Positions 28,409-38,712 of a DNA stretch of 64,000 bases are shown piece by piece. The position numbers and the translations under genes were made by a program. The DNA comes from Cerasicoccus frondis (GTDB taxonomy: Bacteria > Verrucomicrobiota > Verrucomicrobiia > Opitutales > Cerasicoccaceae): contig JAVDPC010000024.1 in assembly GCA_031296915.1 (NCBI GenBank), positions 34,634 through 98,633 on the forward strand. The letters are read 5' to 3'. How positions within the stretch are numbered: position 1 is the stretch's first letter; every line of letters starts with the position of its first letter. The notes beneath the pieces were generated by a model. The model saw nothing but the letters and a program-made list of their open reading frames with translations, was not told where the DNA came from and did not search any database.

Positions 28409-29977
28409 CTACTTTGCTGTAGGCAGATAATTCAATGTGGTAGCCAACTCCTGTTGCAGGCGATCAATAACGGTTGCATACTGCGGATCGTTAATAAGGT
28501 TTACCTTTTCACCACTTGAGTCCGTTGCCTTGCCGTAGTCATAAAGTTCACGGGCAATCACTTCACCAGAAACTTCTTCAACGCTCTTACGGTCAGTTCC
28601 AGCCTTGCGCCATTCGATGTAGCGATAGCGCTCGTCACGAATTGAATAGCCCATGGAGCCTTTGCGAATGTATTGACTGATGGCGAAAGTTGGCTCCGGT
28701 AGCGGCTTGCCTTCCAGGGCTACTCGCAGGCTCTCTCCCGGAAGCTCAGGAAGCAACGGCAAACCGGCCAAGTCAATCAGCGTCGGAAAAATATCAATCA
28801 GCTCGACCGGTTGATCACAACGTATGCCGCGTGGCATGCCAGGTGTGTAGAACATCAGTGGCACATGATTGGCCTCTTCATAGTTGGTATGCTTCCCCCA
28901 CTCACCTTTATCGCCCAAGTGAAAACCGTGATCACCCACGAGCACAATGATCGTGTCGTCAGCCAAACCTTTCTCCACGAGCGTTTTCATCAACTTGCCA
29001 ACCTGTGCATCGACATACGAAACGCAGGCCAGATAGCCATGAATGAGCTCACGCTGCACATCGGGCGAATAGGCGCCAAATTCGCCTGCTGATGTGTTGT
29101 AGTCCTTGATCTCGTGATAGTCATTTTGCGCTATTTCCGGCGCCCCAACTGGATAGCCTGGCAACGCAGCTAGTTCGATAGCATTGCGGTCATAGAGGTC
29201 CCAATATTTTTTCGGCGCGACAAAAGGCAGGTGTGGTTTTAGAAAACCGACCGTCAAGAAGAATGGCTCATCTTGATCACCACTGGCATAGTCGATCAGA
29301 TAGTCTTTTGCTTCATCTCCCATGAGTCCGTCAAAATAGGCTGCATCCGGGATATCTTCAGCTTCCACCGCGGGCCGCATTCCCATTGCCAAGAGCCTGT
29401 TTCTCTCCTTCCACCATGGCGATACCTCATTGCCTTCGTCTTCGGCATACTTGGCTTTGAGTTTTGGATTCTGATAGTAGTGCGCGACAGGCGAACCCTG
29501 AGGACCAGGAAAATCTGGATTCCAAGAGCTGAAGTACGGTTCAGTCCATGAAGGTTCGTCGTTATTTACCACCGTGCGCCCATCAAACACTTTGCCCATC
29601 CCCTTTGTGCCATAGCCATTTTGTGCGAAATACTCTGGCATGGAGACAACGTCAGGATTCAGCGTGCGCATTCGCTGCGAAGTGCGCACCTCGTAGTGTG
29701 AATCTGGACGTAAACCCGTTAAGAAACTAACCCTGGACGGACTGCACAAGGCCTGTTGCGAATAGGCGCGCAAGAATACCGTGCCCGCATTGCCCAGCCG
29801 ATCCATGTTGGGCGTAATTGCTTGATCATCACCATAAACGCCGATGCGAGGCATCAGGTCATCGACGATGATAAAGAGGATGTTCGGTTTTGCTGGTTCA
29901 GTTGCGCGCAGGGAGCACGCGAACAAAATTACAGAAATACAAATGAACCAAAACCAGTTATTGGAATACTTTTTCAC
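28409..29977 (-). CDS. Secreted sulfatase, iduronate-2-sulfatase-like (S1 type)
   Basis: 522 residues with a signal peptide (about 1-26). Metal-binding DD at 39-40 and the sulfatase signature CSPSRVSFLTG at 78-88 identify a type-I sulfatase; Cys78 would be converted to formylglycine by a maturase encoded elsewhere. The GVYGDDQAITPNMDRL opening and GKVFDG segment fit the iduronate-2-sulfatase-like subfamily (S1_7 by recollection). The start is GTG, overlapping the GH51-like stop by 4 bp (GTGA), so the two genes are translationally coupled. It probably removes sulfate esters from a sulfated polysaccharide such as fucoidan or galactan. Confidence 0.9.
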   Translation of the reverse strand: MKKYSNNWFWFICISVILFACSLRATEPAKPNILFIIVDDLMPRIGVYGDDQAITPNMDRLGNAGTVFLRAYSQQALCSPSRVSFLTGLRPDSHYEVRTSQRMRTLNPDVVSMPEYFAQNGYGTKGMGKVFDGRTVVNNDEPSWTEPYFSSWNPDFPGPQGSPVAHYYQNPKLKAKYAEDEGNEVSPWWKERNRLLAMGMRPAVEAEDIPDAAYFDGLMGDEAKDYLIDYASGDQDEPFFLTVGFLKPHLPFVAPKKYWDLYDRNAIELAALPGYPVGAPEIAQNDYHEIKDYNTSAGEFGAYSPDVQRELIHGYLACVSYVDAQVGKLMKTLVEKGLADDTIIVLVGDHGFHLGDKGEWGKHTNYEEANHVPLMFYTPGMPRGIRCDQPVELIDIFPTLIDLAGLPLLPELPGESLRVALEGKPLPEPTFAISQYIRKGSMGYSIRDERYRYIEWRKAGTDRKSVEEVSGEVIARELYDYGKATDSSGEKVNLINDPQYATVIDRLQQELATTLNYLPTAK

Positions 29978-32274
29978 GGACGGATAAATTTAATGAGGCT
30001 GAATGCATGCTGCGGGACGGTGAGCTCGAGATGGCTTTCCTCAACCTCATCCCACGCTGGGTAGCTGGTAGTCATTTCATAAGATCGGCGCTCTGGAGCG
30101 GAGATCACTTGTGCTCCAACCGGGGCCATCCCAGCAAGCGGCCCATCGCCAGTTGGGATCTGTAACGTTACGGGCCCCTTGATGCGAGTGGGTCGAGCCA
30201 TGACTATCAAAGTCGCTGAGTCTGCGTCTATTGCCGCAATCGCATAGACTGATGGATTGTCAGCCACAACCGGCAAGCGGTTTCCACGTAGGTGACGCGC
30301 CATTGCTGAAAAGGTATAGTAAGAAGGCAGGAAATCATGAGACTTCTCCACATAGAGCGCCTTTGCTATCCACTGTCCTTGCATCGTAATTGGCCAAAAC
30401 GTCGCCAAGTCCGTCCCACCTTCAATGAGACGGCCGAGAATCTCACCAATGAAGAGCGCCTGCTCCATGCCAACGGCGTCTTTACCGTCTGCCCACCAGA
30501 TACTGTTGTTATACTCGGTAACGGCTAACAAAAGATCCTTCCCCATAAGCTCTTCGGCAAAAGCCTTCAGGTCACGTAGTTCCTTCGCGTAGCCCTCATC
30601 GCTAATGAATGCTTTCTCTGCGTCCCCAGCATAGACGTGCACCTCGATCATATCGATGTGCTTTCCTACCCGCTCCAGTAACGTGGGCCACCACAAAGGC
30701 GGATTGGGATCGCGATACTCCTGCATGAGCTTGTTATGCCGAGTCACGCGCTCCTTGGGCGTTATCTTTTTCTCATTTTGCAGGCGCTGTACTTCCATCA
30801 TTTTAGCTAGACCTTCATCTGTCGGCTTATCCTTCTTGCCAACTGAATCGAGGTCGATTTCACCGGGAACCGCAATGATGATATCGGGATCAACAGCCCG
30901 CATGGCTTCTGCGTAGGCGATAACCAGCTCAGCATACTCCTCGACCGTAAAGGATAGCCGCCAATACATTTCATTTCCAATCGTCCAATACTTAACGTTG
31001 TAGCCTTTGTCTTTGCAGTATTGGACCCAGTCGGCAGCATACTGCGCACCCAACTGAATATCATTTTCGTGGAATGCATACTCAGTATTCACGCAAATCA
31101 TCGACTCCGCACCGACTTCACGACAAAAGCGGATAAACTCATCCGTGTCGGTTGTTTGTGGACCGTCCACCTCGGGCCATATCGTTGGATCATAGAGCTT
31201 GTGCTCACGCCAAAGATAACGGTCGGATTCCGTTCCGCCTGGAAAACGTAGCAGCGTCAAGGGCGTGTCACGCACGACCTCGATAAAATGTGGGTCACTC
31301 AAGACTGCGTCATCGTCGATCCAGTATTCAATGTTCCCCCCGTAAACGAGCGGGCTAATGCGCTCACCAATGGGCTCCTCCGGAAAGCTAATTTTAACCA
31401 ACTCAGCGCCTTCACGATCAATGGGTTGGTAAAGGTCAATCTCAGCCAACGGAAGCGTTTCCCCAGATGGACCGGAGAAAGTTAGTGTTACCTCTTGAGC
31501 TTCAACTGCATCAAAATGTAGTGACCGCCAATTTGGGTCGGTCTTAATGCCTTCGGCTGGTCTTCCGTCCAATTTTACGGAGGGTCGAATCTGCGTCCCT
31601 TGCAGGGACTCGTTCCATGCAATGCCGCTGATCAACTGTGGTTCGCCCAGCTCGATAACAATTTTCTTCTGCATGCCGATCGCGATCGGATCACCTTGAA
31701 GCTCATCGGCTAATTCAGGCGTAAGCTGACCATCCACTGAAACTTTCCAAGCAGGCTCGTAAAATGTAATTTCAGCGACGTTTAGAGGACGGTTGTTGGG
31801 ATTCCACTTCAACTGCTCGAAATCAATTCGAGCTCCTTCGGCATGAGTCGCAATAAAGCTAACGCGAGGCTTGGCGCCGTGAAAATTTCCTTCATAAGCC
31901 ACGTGCTCCTCTTCGCCGGACTCAGGGATGAGACTGAGCTTAAAGAACGTCATGTCGTTCTCCTTACCTACATCCTTGATTGGTCGTGCGAGATAGCGAA
32001 TTGATTGAATGGCATAAGGCTGGTCGAAACCGAAACGTAAGAAGCCTTTTCCACTGGACTCCTCGGTCAACACACTGTCACAGGAGGTCTCAAGGTCTCC
32101 ATCAACAATCGTCGCCAAGTCATTCGCACTCCCCTCACCGCTTACTTCCAAAACGGTAACTGAATTTGCTGGAAGTGGTTTGCTTTTCGGCAGATGAGCG
32201 ACGCTAAAGGCTGAAGAGGATCCAACAATCGAAACTAGCGATAGCGTTATAAATCGATTAAACATATTATACAA
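29974..32274 (-). CDS. Secreted GH51-like (clan A) glycosidase with N-terminal discoidin-like domain
   Basis: 766 residues with a signal peptide (about 1-25). Residues about 40-285 are one or two beta-sandwich domains of discoidin/CBM32-like character (TIVDGDLETSCDS, IQSIRYLARP). The barrel (about 295-690) has LRFPGGTESDRYLW, KYWTIGNE with candidate acid/base Glu435 and LAVTEYN with candidate nucleophile Glu587, the layout of GH51 alpha-L-arabinofuranosidases and related clan-A enzymes. A beta domain closes the protein. Substrate specificity is uncertain, because context suggests a sulfated polymer. It lies 26 bp after the esterase gene and overlaps the sulfatase gene. Confidence 0.75.
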   Translation of the reverse strand: MYNMFNRFITLSLVSIVGSSSAFSVAHLPKSKPLPANSVTVLEVSGEGSANDLATIVDGDLETSCDSVLTEESSGKGFLRFGFDQPYAIQSIRYLARPIKDVGKENDMTFFKLSLIPESGEEEHVAYEGNFHGAKPRVSFIATHAEGARIDFEQLKWNPNNRPLNVAEITFYEPAWKVSVDGQLTPELADELQGDPIAIGMQKKIVIELGEPQLISGIAWNESLQGTQIRPSVKLDGRPAEGIKTDPNWRSLHFDAVEAQEVTLTFSGPSGETLPLAEIDLYQPIDREGAELVKISFPEEPIGERISPLVYGGNIEYWIDDDAVLSDPHFIEVVRDTPLTLLRFPGGTESDRYLWREHKLYDPTIWPEVDGPQTTDTDEFIRFCREVGAESMICVNTEYAFHENDIQLGAQYAADWVQYCKDKGYNVKYWTIGNEMYWRLSFTVEEYAELVIAYAEAMRAVDPDIIIAVPGEIDLDSVGKKDKPTDEGLAKMMEVQRLQNEKKITPKERVTRHNKLMQEYRDPNPPLWWPTLLERVGKHIDMIEVHVYAGDAEKAFISDEGYAKELRDLKAFAEELMGKDLLLAVTEYNNSIWWADGKDAVGMEQALFIGEILGRLIEGGTDLATFWPITMQGQWIAKALYVEKSHDFLPSYYTFSAMARHLRGNRLPVVADNPSVYAIAAIDADSATLIVMARPTRIKGPVTLQIPTGDGPLAGMAPVGAQVISAPERRSYEMTTSYPAWDEVEESHLELTVPQHAFSLIKFIRP

Positions 32275-32300
32275 GGGGTAACGGTCGGCTACGAACGAGA

Positions 32301-33980
32301 TTAATCTTTTATGTAAGTAACATTTGAAAGTCGTGCCGTATTTTCGTCGATAATTTCAATGCTACCCAAGCTTCCACTCTGCCAAACTAGGTAATACTTT
32401 CCGTCCTCTTCTTTCCAGCCAATAGCATCTCCATTGGGCGCCATGGCCGTATGGTTATCACGAAATATGTATGTGCGCGCAGAATTATTCGACTGACGCC
32501 AAGTGCCAACAAGGTCAAACGCCTTGGCGCCGCCTATCTGAGTCTTTTCCTCTTCGCTAGCTTTTACGTAAGTATTATTTGCGACTTCAATGGTGTCTGA
32601 GCCTAAAACTTCAATGCCGCCTAAACTTCCACTCTGCCAGACGATGAAATACTCACCGTCCTTTTCCGACCACCCAAGAGCCTTTCCGTTCGGACCAATA
32701 GCCGACATATCGCTGCGAAAAACCATTTCGCGATCCGGTATTTTTACATGACGCCAAGTTCCCACGAGCTTAAATGGCGCAGCGTCCTTTACGGTTGGAA
32801 CTGCCATCGACTCATCCTTGATAAAAGTGCTTGAGGCCATCTCCACCTTATTTGCTTCTAAAATCTTGATCCCCCCCAAGCGCCCACTTCGCCAAACTAT
32901 ATAGTAGCGACCCTTAAGCTTTTTCCAGCCAAGCTCTTCTCCATTTGTCCCAATCGCAGAATAATCCGGCAGAAACGTGAAGGTGCGATCAAAGTTGGAT
33001 TCCTGATGCCAAACCCCCTCCAATGAAAACCCCTCGGGGATCGGTTCGATATCTTTATTCACGATGTAATCAGTGGGATTTGGCTTAACATTGCGGATGC
33101 CGAACACATAGCCAGTATGAGCCAGCAATGCCTGCGTAGTCGCTTCATAAATCTCAGCGTCCAATCGATTCACTCCGTGGCCATAACCTCCGTAAATCAG
33201 CAACTCAGCATTGCCTCCGTTTTCCCGTAACTTATCAGCAAATCGACGACTCTGAACCCAGTCGATGGTCAAGTCATGTGTCCCATGATATAACCAAGTG
33301 TCCGGTGAATCTTCGCGGATGTTCCAATAGGCTGAAGCCTGTTTCTTCTCGTCAGTTGAACTCCCCGTAAAATCTGTGTCACCACCGAAGCGGCTTTGGT
33401 TACGGTCCAATACGTCATAGAGCCCGTTGAAACCATCGAAAACAATGCACTCCGGTGTGCGCTGTGCGGCGATAGCCCCCAAGTGTGCACCCGCCGATGA
33501 GCCAGCAATACCGACCCGCGTAAAGTCGAGATTAAGTTGATCCGCATGCTTACGAATGAATTCAATCGAGTCCATGACATCCCCAATCAGATCATCAAAG
33601 TCGCCACCGTGGCCTTTCCAACGATATTCCATACGAACACCGGCAATACCATTCTCCGAGGCCATGCGAAATGATTGACGGTAAAAGTTATCTTTGCTCC
33701 CAGTCACCCATGCGCCACCGTGGACATAGAAAACGACGGGAAAAGGTCCACCTTCCTTAGGGCGCTCGATTCGCAAGTTAAGTTCCAGTTCACCTCCGTT
33801 GGGTAAGGTGATCGTTTTGAACACGTAGAGGTCTGAACGTACATCGGGATACTCCTGCAGATATTCTCTGGTGTGCTTCTCAGATTTCTCCTCAAGTTCC
33901 TCCCAACTTGGGAATCGATTGGCAGTCACAACGCTAGTCGAGGCCAATATAAAAAGCATCAAGCAAATCGGTAATCTCAT
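32301..33980 (-). CDS. Secreted alpha/beta-hydrolase esterase with three C-terminal repeats
   Basis: 559 residues with a signal peptide (MRLPICLMLFILASTSVVTA). The esterase domain (about 45-300) has the oxyanion motif HGGAW (87-91), nucleophile Ser162 in GSSAG and candidate His268 in GYGHG, as in BD-FAE-type carbohydrate esterases. Residues about 319-559 are three tandem units of about 70 residues sharing the pattern GTWR...F..D.SAIGPNG..LGW...G.Y..VWQSGSLG.IE...T. Such beta-rich repeats are probably sugar- or surface-binding, but I do not know the family. It is the first gene of the esterase/GH51/sulfatase set, 166 bp downstream of the AraC gene. Confidence 0.8.
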   Translation of the reverse strand: MRLPICLMLFILASTSVVTANRFPSWEELEEKSEKHTREYLQEYPDVRSDLYVFKTITLPNGGELELNLRIERPKEGGPFPVVFYVHGGAWVTGSKDNFYRQSFRMASENGIAGVRMEYRWKGHGGDFDDLIGDVMDSIEFIRKHADQLNLDFTRVGIAGSSAGAHLGAIAAQRTPECIVFDGFNGLYDVLDRNQSRFGGDTDFTGSSTDEKKQASAYWNIREDSPDTWLYHGTHDLTIDWVQSRRFADKLRENGGNAELLIYGGYGHGVNRLDAEIYEATTQALLAHTGYVFGIRNVKPNPTDYIVNKDIEPIPEGFSLEGVWHQESNFDRTFTFLPDYSAIGTNGEELGWKKLKGRYYIVWRSGRLGGIKILEANKVEMASSTFIKDESMAVPTVKDAAPFKLVGTWRHVKIPDREMVFRSDMSAIGPNGKALGWSEKDGEYFIVWQSGSLGGIEVLGSDTIEVANNTYVKASEEEKTQIGGAKAFDLVGTWRQSNNSARTYIFRDNHTAMAPNGDAIGWKEEDGKYYLVWQSGSLGSIEIIDENTARLSNVTYIKD

Positions 33981-34145
33981 ACGAAAGTCTATGGGCTTAG
34001 GGTGAGCAAACGGTAGAATCTATACTCATCAAGCCCCAGAAAGATGTCCACTTACAAGGATTGTCCCTACTTGGCAAAAACTTATCTTATATCATCAACA
34101 CTGGGGCTATAAATGACAAAGTGCTCCAACCATTCCGGACATGCC

Positions 34146-35072
34146 TTAATCCAATAACGTGGTGCTGAATCGGTTCTTGTAATCGCGGGGGCTAAAGCCG
34201 GTCAGACGCTTAAACCAACGTGAAAAGTTTGATAGATCGTGAAAACCAATCTCAAATGCGAGGCTCTTTATACTGACAATGCCCAAGGAAAGCTGGTCAC
34301 GTGCATAACGTAGACGTGTCTCATCATAAACCTGAAACATCGTTTTCCCTTCATATTTTTGAAAGAGCCGGTCTGCATTTGAAGCGCTCATCCCAAGCTG
34401 CGCTGCAAGTTGATCACGACTAAACGGCTGATATTTAGGCAGGCTCTCGATCAACTGCAGCCCATGCAATACACTCTGGTGCATATCACTGAGCCGAGTA
34501 GGAATCAGCCCACTGGCAATCAGGCAGTCATAAAAGGCAGACAACCAGTTGGAAAACGGCTTTTGAAAACGCAAAAACTCCGTCAAGGAAAGCTCACGTT
34601 GATTGATGTCCTCGATATTCAGCCAATTTATACTCTGTTTTTTGCTAACTGAGACATAGCGGCGAAAGCTATCGAGCAATCGTTGGGCACTCGTTTCAAG
34701 CTGAGGAAAGTCAGCTCCATTCACAACTAAACTCAAGCCATCTTCGAAGAGATTCCGCCCGTTCGGCCAACATGCCTGGAAATGGACAGAAATAATACGT
34801 GAGTTTTGCGTGAAACGCTGTCGGCGCATGCCGGGGCGCAGAAAAACCCATTCTCCAGGTTTGGCCGAAATTTCCTGCCCCTCGATCTCAACCATCACGT
34901 TGCCTTCCCGAATATACCAAACGGCATAGTTCGTAATGAAACGCTCCGTCTCAAGCGCGCCAGGCTGGACTGTATCATCGTAGACCCAGAATAAGCGCGA
35001 GTTCAGGTACAACCACTCTTTGTAAGGAGTGGACCACTTCGTCTTACGATTCGAAGCTGATTTGCTACTCAT
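34146..35072 (-). CDS. AraC-family transcriptional regulator
   Basis: 308 residues. The N-terminal part (about 20-110) is a cupin-like sensor domain (NYAVWYIREGNVMVEIEG, KPGEWVFLRPGMRR). The C-terminal 100 residues carry two helix-turn-helix motifs of the AraC type: QLAAQLGMSASNADRLFQKY and IKSLAFEIGFHDLSNFSRWF, followed by TGFSPRDYKN. It sits in line between the GH42/transporter genes upstream and the esterase/GH51/sulfatase genes downstream, and probably activates one or both sets in response to a sugar. Confidence 0.9.
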   Translation of the reverse strand: MSSKSASNRKTKWSTPYKEWLYLNSRLFWVYDDTVQPGALETERFITNYAVWYIREGNVMVEIEGQEISAKPGEWVFLRPGMRRQRFTQNSRIISVHFQACWPNGRNLFEDGLSLVVNGADFPQLETSAQRLLDSFRRYVSVSKKQSINWLNIEDINQRELSLTEFLRFQKPFSNWLSAFYDCLIASGLIPTRLSDMHQSVLHGLQLIESLPKYQPFSRDQLAAQLGMSASNADRLFQKYEGKTMFQVYDETRLRYARDQLSLGIVSIKSLAFEIGFHDLSNFSRWFKRLTGFSPRDYKNRFSTTLLD

Positions 35073-35090
35073 GCGGTAAGCCTAATGTTG

Positions 35091-35100
35091 ATTGGGGTAT
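35091..35100 (-). promoter_or_regulatory. Decamer ATACCCCAAT upstream of AraC gene
   Basis: On the minus strand ATACCCCAAT lies 19 bp before the ATG of the AraC gene. The same decamer lies 12 bp before the symporter gene start (38713-38722). It could be a shared leader or promoter element; two copies only. Confidence 0.25.
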
Positions 35101-35188
35101 ATAAGGGAGCCAACGAAAATTAACGCCAAAATCCTTAAATTAAATGAAAATTTCGCACAATGACAATGTATACTTTGCCAACAATAGT

Positions 35189-37228
35189 CTAAACGGAATA
35201 AAGTTGTCGGACCTCGTAAGGATCCAGAGTTATCTCATTTGGCATAGGCTCACCACCACAACAGCTCACCCAGTCACCCTCCAATGGCAGAACTTGTGAT
35301 GAGCGAGTAAAATTAAAGATGAAGCGACGCAGCTTCCCCGTAGATTCACGGCGATCCTGAAAAGTCACCCCTTGTGGCAGGGTATCCGCCAATATCGAAA
35401 CACCTGCTTTCGTCAAAGCATTACGATAGAGACTCAGCAAACCAGATTCTTCGATACGAGCGCCATAATAATAGGCATACCCGGCCCCTTCCTGACGACA
35501 GGTGACCACCGGTTTGCCAGCATAGAAATCTCCTGCGTGGGTCGCGATAACTTCTGCCGCCTCTGCATGTAAAACCTCGACATAGTCTTGGATGAGATAG
35601 GATTCCCCATCAAAATTGGCCGTGTTACTCTCTTCCTCAAAAAGGTAATCGATCTCTTCATTCCAAACGCCGAAAAGCTCCCTTAAACCTGCGCCCGGCA
35701 GACCGCCCAACCAAACACAATTGGACTGGTTCACATAGCCTGTCAGGTAGGAGCCAATCACCACCCCACCCTGTTCGGCGAAGGCTTTGACCTTGGCGAC
35801 CAACTCCTCATCGATGAGATACAATGACGGAAGCACCAGGCATTTAAAAGCACTCCAGTCTCGATCCTTAAAGGTAATGTCAGCACTGATGCCCAATCGA
35901 GCTAGAACATTGTAATGATCGCGAGCAGTCTGCGTATGAACATCATCGGGTTTCGGATACTCAAGTCGTGGCGCTCGCGGACCGTTGGAATATTGAATCG
36001 CCCATTTCGACTCCCAATCATAAACAATGCCTACAGGTGACGGATCGCGAGGTTCACCCGCCAAAGGCGCCGCTTGTTCCAAAGCAGCTCCCACCGCCTC
36101 GCAATCCGCGAACACGCGTGTGTCGGCCGAGCCATCGTGGTCAACCACGGCTCCATGATATTTTTCGCAACCACCTCGTCCTTTACGCCACTGAAAGTAA
36201 TGTATCGCGTCCGCACCATGCGCAAGGTACTGCATCGACTCTGAGAAATGTACGCCCGGTCGCTTCAGCTTATTAACACGCCACCAGTTGACTGAGCTGG
36301 GCGAACACTCCATTTGCATCCAGGATTTTCCATCAGCCATGCCACGCATAAGCGCATTGATAAACTCTGTCCGCATACTGACGCGCCAGGACTCTTCGCG
36401 ATCATCGTGGAGCGGGTAGCGATCATTCGAAACAATATCGATAACTTTCGACCAGCGATAATAATCGTTGGTGTCAAAGGTGCTCATGAAATTGGTAGTG
36501 CATGGGACATGTGGAGTAAGCTCCCGCAATGGAACCATTTCGTTTTGCAGTGTCTCGACATGCAGCTCATTCATATAACGTCGCCAGTCCAACTGCTGCC
36601 CATCAACACTCATATCGAAAGGCGTGATCTGTTCCCAATCGGTTACCGTATGATTCCAGAACGCTGCCCACCAAGCCGCATTGACCGCCTCAAGGCTGCC
36701 GTATCGCTCCTTCAGCCAAGTGCGAAAGCCCGCCAGACAATTATTGCAAAAGCACTCACCGCTAATCTCATTATTTAAGTGCCATAGAATCAGCGCAGGA
36801 TGCTGCCCAAATCGCTTAGCAAGTTGTCGGTTGATGTTTCGCGACTTCTCTCTAAATACCGGTGAGCTTGGACAGTGATTATGCCGCTCGCCACTTGGCT
36901 CACGAGCACCCTCACGATTAACCCGTCGCACTTCAGGATGAGCTTCAGAGAGCCACATGGGTTTGCTGCCCGTGGGCGTCGCAAGGATCACTCGTATGCC
37001 AGCGGCATGCAGTCGCTCAAACGCTTCCTCTAACCACGAAAAGTCATAGACGCCCTCTCGCGGTTCATACGAGGTCCATGAAAACACCCCCAAGGTCATA
37101 GAGGTGCAATGAGCGCGCTTCATCAACTCGATATCCCTTTCCAGAATGTCGGGGCGATCAAGCCACTGGTCGGGGTTGTAATCAGCGCCGTAGAGGGGCT
37201 GACCTTGGGCAAGAAAAGGGTTAAGCAT
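35189..37228 (-). CDS. GH42 beta-galactosidase (cytoplasmic)
   Basis: 679 residues from the ATG at 37228; a further upstream start (37255) would be GTG and adds nothing conserved. Counting from 37255, acid/base Glu163 (WHLNNEISG) and nucleophile Glu316 (MQMECSPSS) fit GH42. The zinc-site cysteines are present with the classical spacing: Cys128, then Cys168-x-Cys170-x2-Cys173. The order is barrel (about 15-390), trimerisation domain (about 395-600) and a small C-terminal beta domain. No signal peptide is seen. It likely hydrolyses galactosides imported by the symporter encoded 67 bp upstream. Confidence 0.93.
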   Translation of the reverse strand: MLNPFLAQGQPLYGADYNPDQWLDRPDILERDIELMKRAHCTSMTLGVFSWTSYEPREGVYDFSWLEEAFERLHAAGIRVILATPTGSKPMWLSEAHPEVRRVNREGAREPSGERHNHCPSSPVFREKSRNINRQLAKRFGQHPALILWHLNNEISGECFCNNCLAGFRTWLKERYGSLEAVNAAWWAAFWNHTVTDWEQITPFDMSVDGQQLDWRRYMNELHVETLQNEMVPLRELTPHVPCTTNFMSTFDTNDYYRWSKVIDIVSNDRYPLHDDREESWRVSMRTEFINALMRGMADGKSWMQMECSPSSVNWWRVNKLKRPGVHFSESMQYLAHGADAIHYFQWRKGRGGCEKYHGAVVDHDGSADTRVFADCEAVGAALEQAAPLAGEPRDPSPVGIVYDWESKWAIQYSNGPRAPRLEYPKPDDVHTQTARDHYNVLARLGISADITFKDRDWSAFKCLVLPSLYLIDEELVAKVKAFAEQGGVVIGSYLTGYVNQSNCVWLGGLPGAGLRELFGVWNEEIDYLFEEESNTANFDGESYLIQDYVEVLHAEAAEVIATHAGDFYAGKPVVTCRQEGAGYAYYYGARIEESGLLSLYRNALTKAGVSILADTLPQGVTFQDRRESTGKLRRFIFNFTRSSQVLPLEGDWVSCCGGEPMPNEITLDPYEVRQLYSV

Positions 37229-37294
37229 GGTTACCGAGATTAGGAGTTTTGTCACTTCTGAACGCTCAACATTCAGAAAAAAAAATGGTTACAA

Positions 37295-38701
37295 TTATAC
37301 TTCGCCGCGCCGAGCTTCTAACTCGCCACGAATTTCCACCATTTTCTCCTCAGTTAGTTTATAATACCTGAGCAGAAAGTAAGCAATTAATAGAAATACT
37401 GCCGGAATGACGGCAAACATCAGGCGCATAGTGAAAATCGAGTCCTCGCTTTGATTCGCGCCCAATGACTGGTCAAAACCTGCAAAATTTAAAAGCAAAC
37501 CAGCAATGAGCGCAGTAAAGGCTGAGATGCCCTTGTTGATATAGCCAAATGCCGAGCCGAACGCCCCTTCGCGACGCAGGCTACACTTTAGCTCATCATA
37601 ATCCACCACATCCGCCTTGATGGAGCTGATCATCAACGCAACGCCGGAGCCTGCAATAGTCATCAAAGCAACAGGAATGTATTGTAGCCAGGGAATAGTC
37701 GCGCTGAAAAAATAGTATTTTAGAAGCGAACCAATAAACCCAATGATAAAGCAAAGATTCATCAAATTTCGCTTACCGATCTTTTTGGACAGCATAGCGA
37801 GGGGTTGAATTGAAAAGAACGAAAGAAATGCTCCAATAGTACCACCCACCGCCACATAGGACGCCGCCTTAATCGTGTCTCCACCAAAGATATAATACGT
37901 GTTGATGTAGATCCCGAGGTGTTGAACCATTCCATTGCCCATGTTGCTAATCACGAATACGGCGAGCACCAGAACACCTTGGTCATTGGTGAAAACACCA
38001 CGTATGGATTCCCAAATCCCCACCTTTTTCTGCGCTTTAGCGACTTTGAAATAGGGCTCACGCGTCTTAATAGCCGTTATCAGCCCGAAGAACGCCAATG
38101 CGCCGCCAATCACAATCGTTATGTAGCGCGCGCCGTTGGCGGCAGTGCCAAATACCTCAAGCTGAGTCAGACGGTATACCCACGCCGCGATGATATTTGC
38201 GCCAATCATGCCAATCATCGTGCGAATCGCCACTACCTGAGTTCGCTCATTGTAGTCAGGCGTCATCTCACTACCCAGCGCCCAATATGGCACTGAGTAG
38301 ACCGTATAGGCAGTCAGGAAGAGAATCGACGTTACCGCATAATAGAGAAACTTATCCTGCTCCGACCAATCGCCGCCAACAAAGAATACCACTGGCAAGA
38401 AAATGAAACACAGTATCGCCCCAACGAACATGTAGGGGCGTCGGCGTCCAAACCGGCTACGGGTGTTATCCGAGATAACCCCTGTAACTGGATCACTCAC
38501 CGTATCCCATATCCGACCGATCATAATGGCTAAACCAATCAGCGCCGGATCCACTCCCAACTCAATGTTGAAAATGGGAAAGGTAAGCGCTACCAGAATC
38601 TGTGGACCGGCAAAGGCCAGCAAAGCACCAACGCCATAATATAGCTTCTGTGACATCGGCAGCACTTTGGAGCCCTGCGCGTTGCTCGGAGTGTCAGACA
38701 T
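37295..38701 (-). CDS. GPH/MelB-type sugar:cation symporter (MFS)
   Basis: 468 residues with about 12 hydrophobic helices. The GRIWDTVSDPVTGVISDNTR segment with RFGRRRPYM is the signature of the glycoside-pentoside-hexuronide:cation symporter family. It would bring galactosides or related glycosides through the inner membrane for the GH42 enzyme encoded next. It is preceded on the minus strand by the FAD-dependent oxidoreductase gene, with a 43-bp gap. Confidence 0.9.
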   Translation of the reverse strand: MSDTPSNAQGSKVLPMSQKLYYGVGALLAFAGPQILVALTFPIFNIELGVDPALIGLAIMIGRIWDTVSDPVTGVISDNTRSRFGRRRPYMFVGAILCFIFLPVVFFVGGDWSEQDKFLYYAVTSILFLTAYTVYSVPYWALGSEMTPDYNERTQVVAIRTMIGMIGANIIAAWVYRLTQLEVFGTAANGARYITIVIGGALAFFGLITAIKTREPYFKVAKAQKKVGIWESIRGVFTNDQGVLVLAVFVISNMGNGMVQHLGIYINTYYIFGGDTIKAASYVAVGGTIGAFLSFFSIQPLAMLSKKIGKRNLMNLCFIIGFIGSLLKYYFFSATIPWLQYIPVALMTIAGSGVALMISSIKADVVDYDELKCSLRREGAFGSAFGYINKGISAFTALIAGLLLNFAGFDQSLGANQSEDSIFTMRLMFAVIPAVFLLIAYFLLRYYKLTEEKMVEIRGELEARRGEV

Positions 38702-38712
38702 CTTACTTCTCT

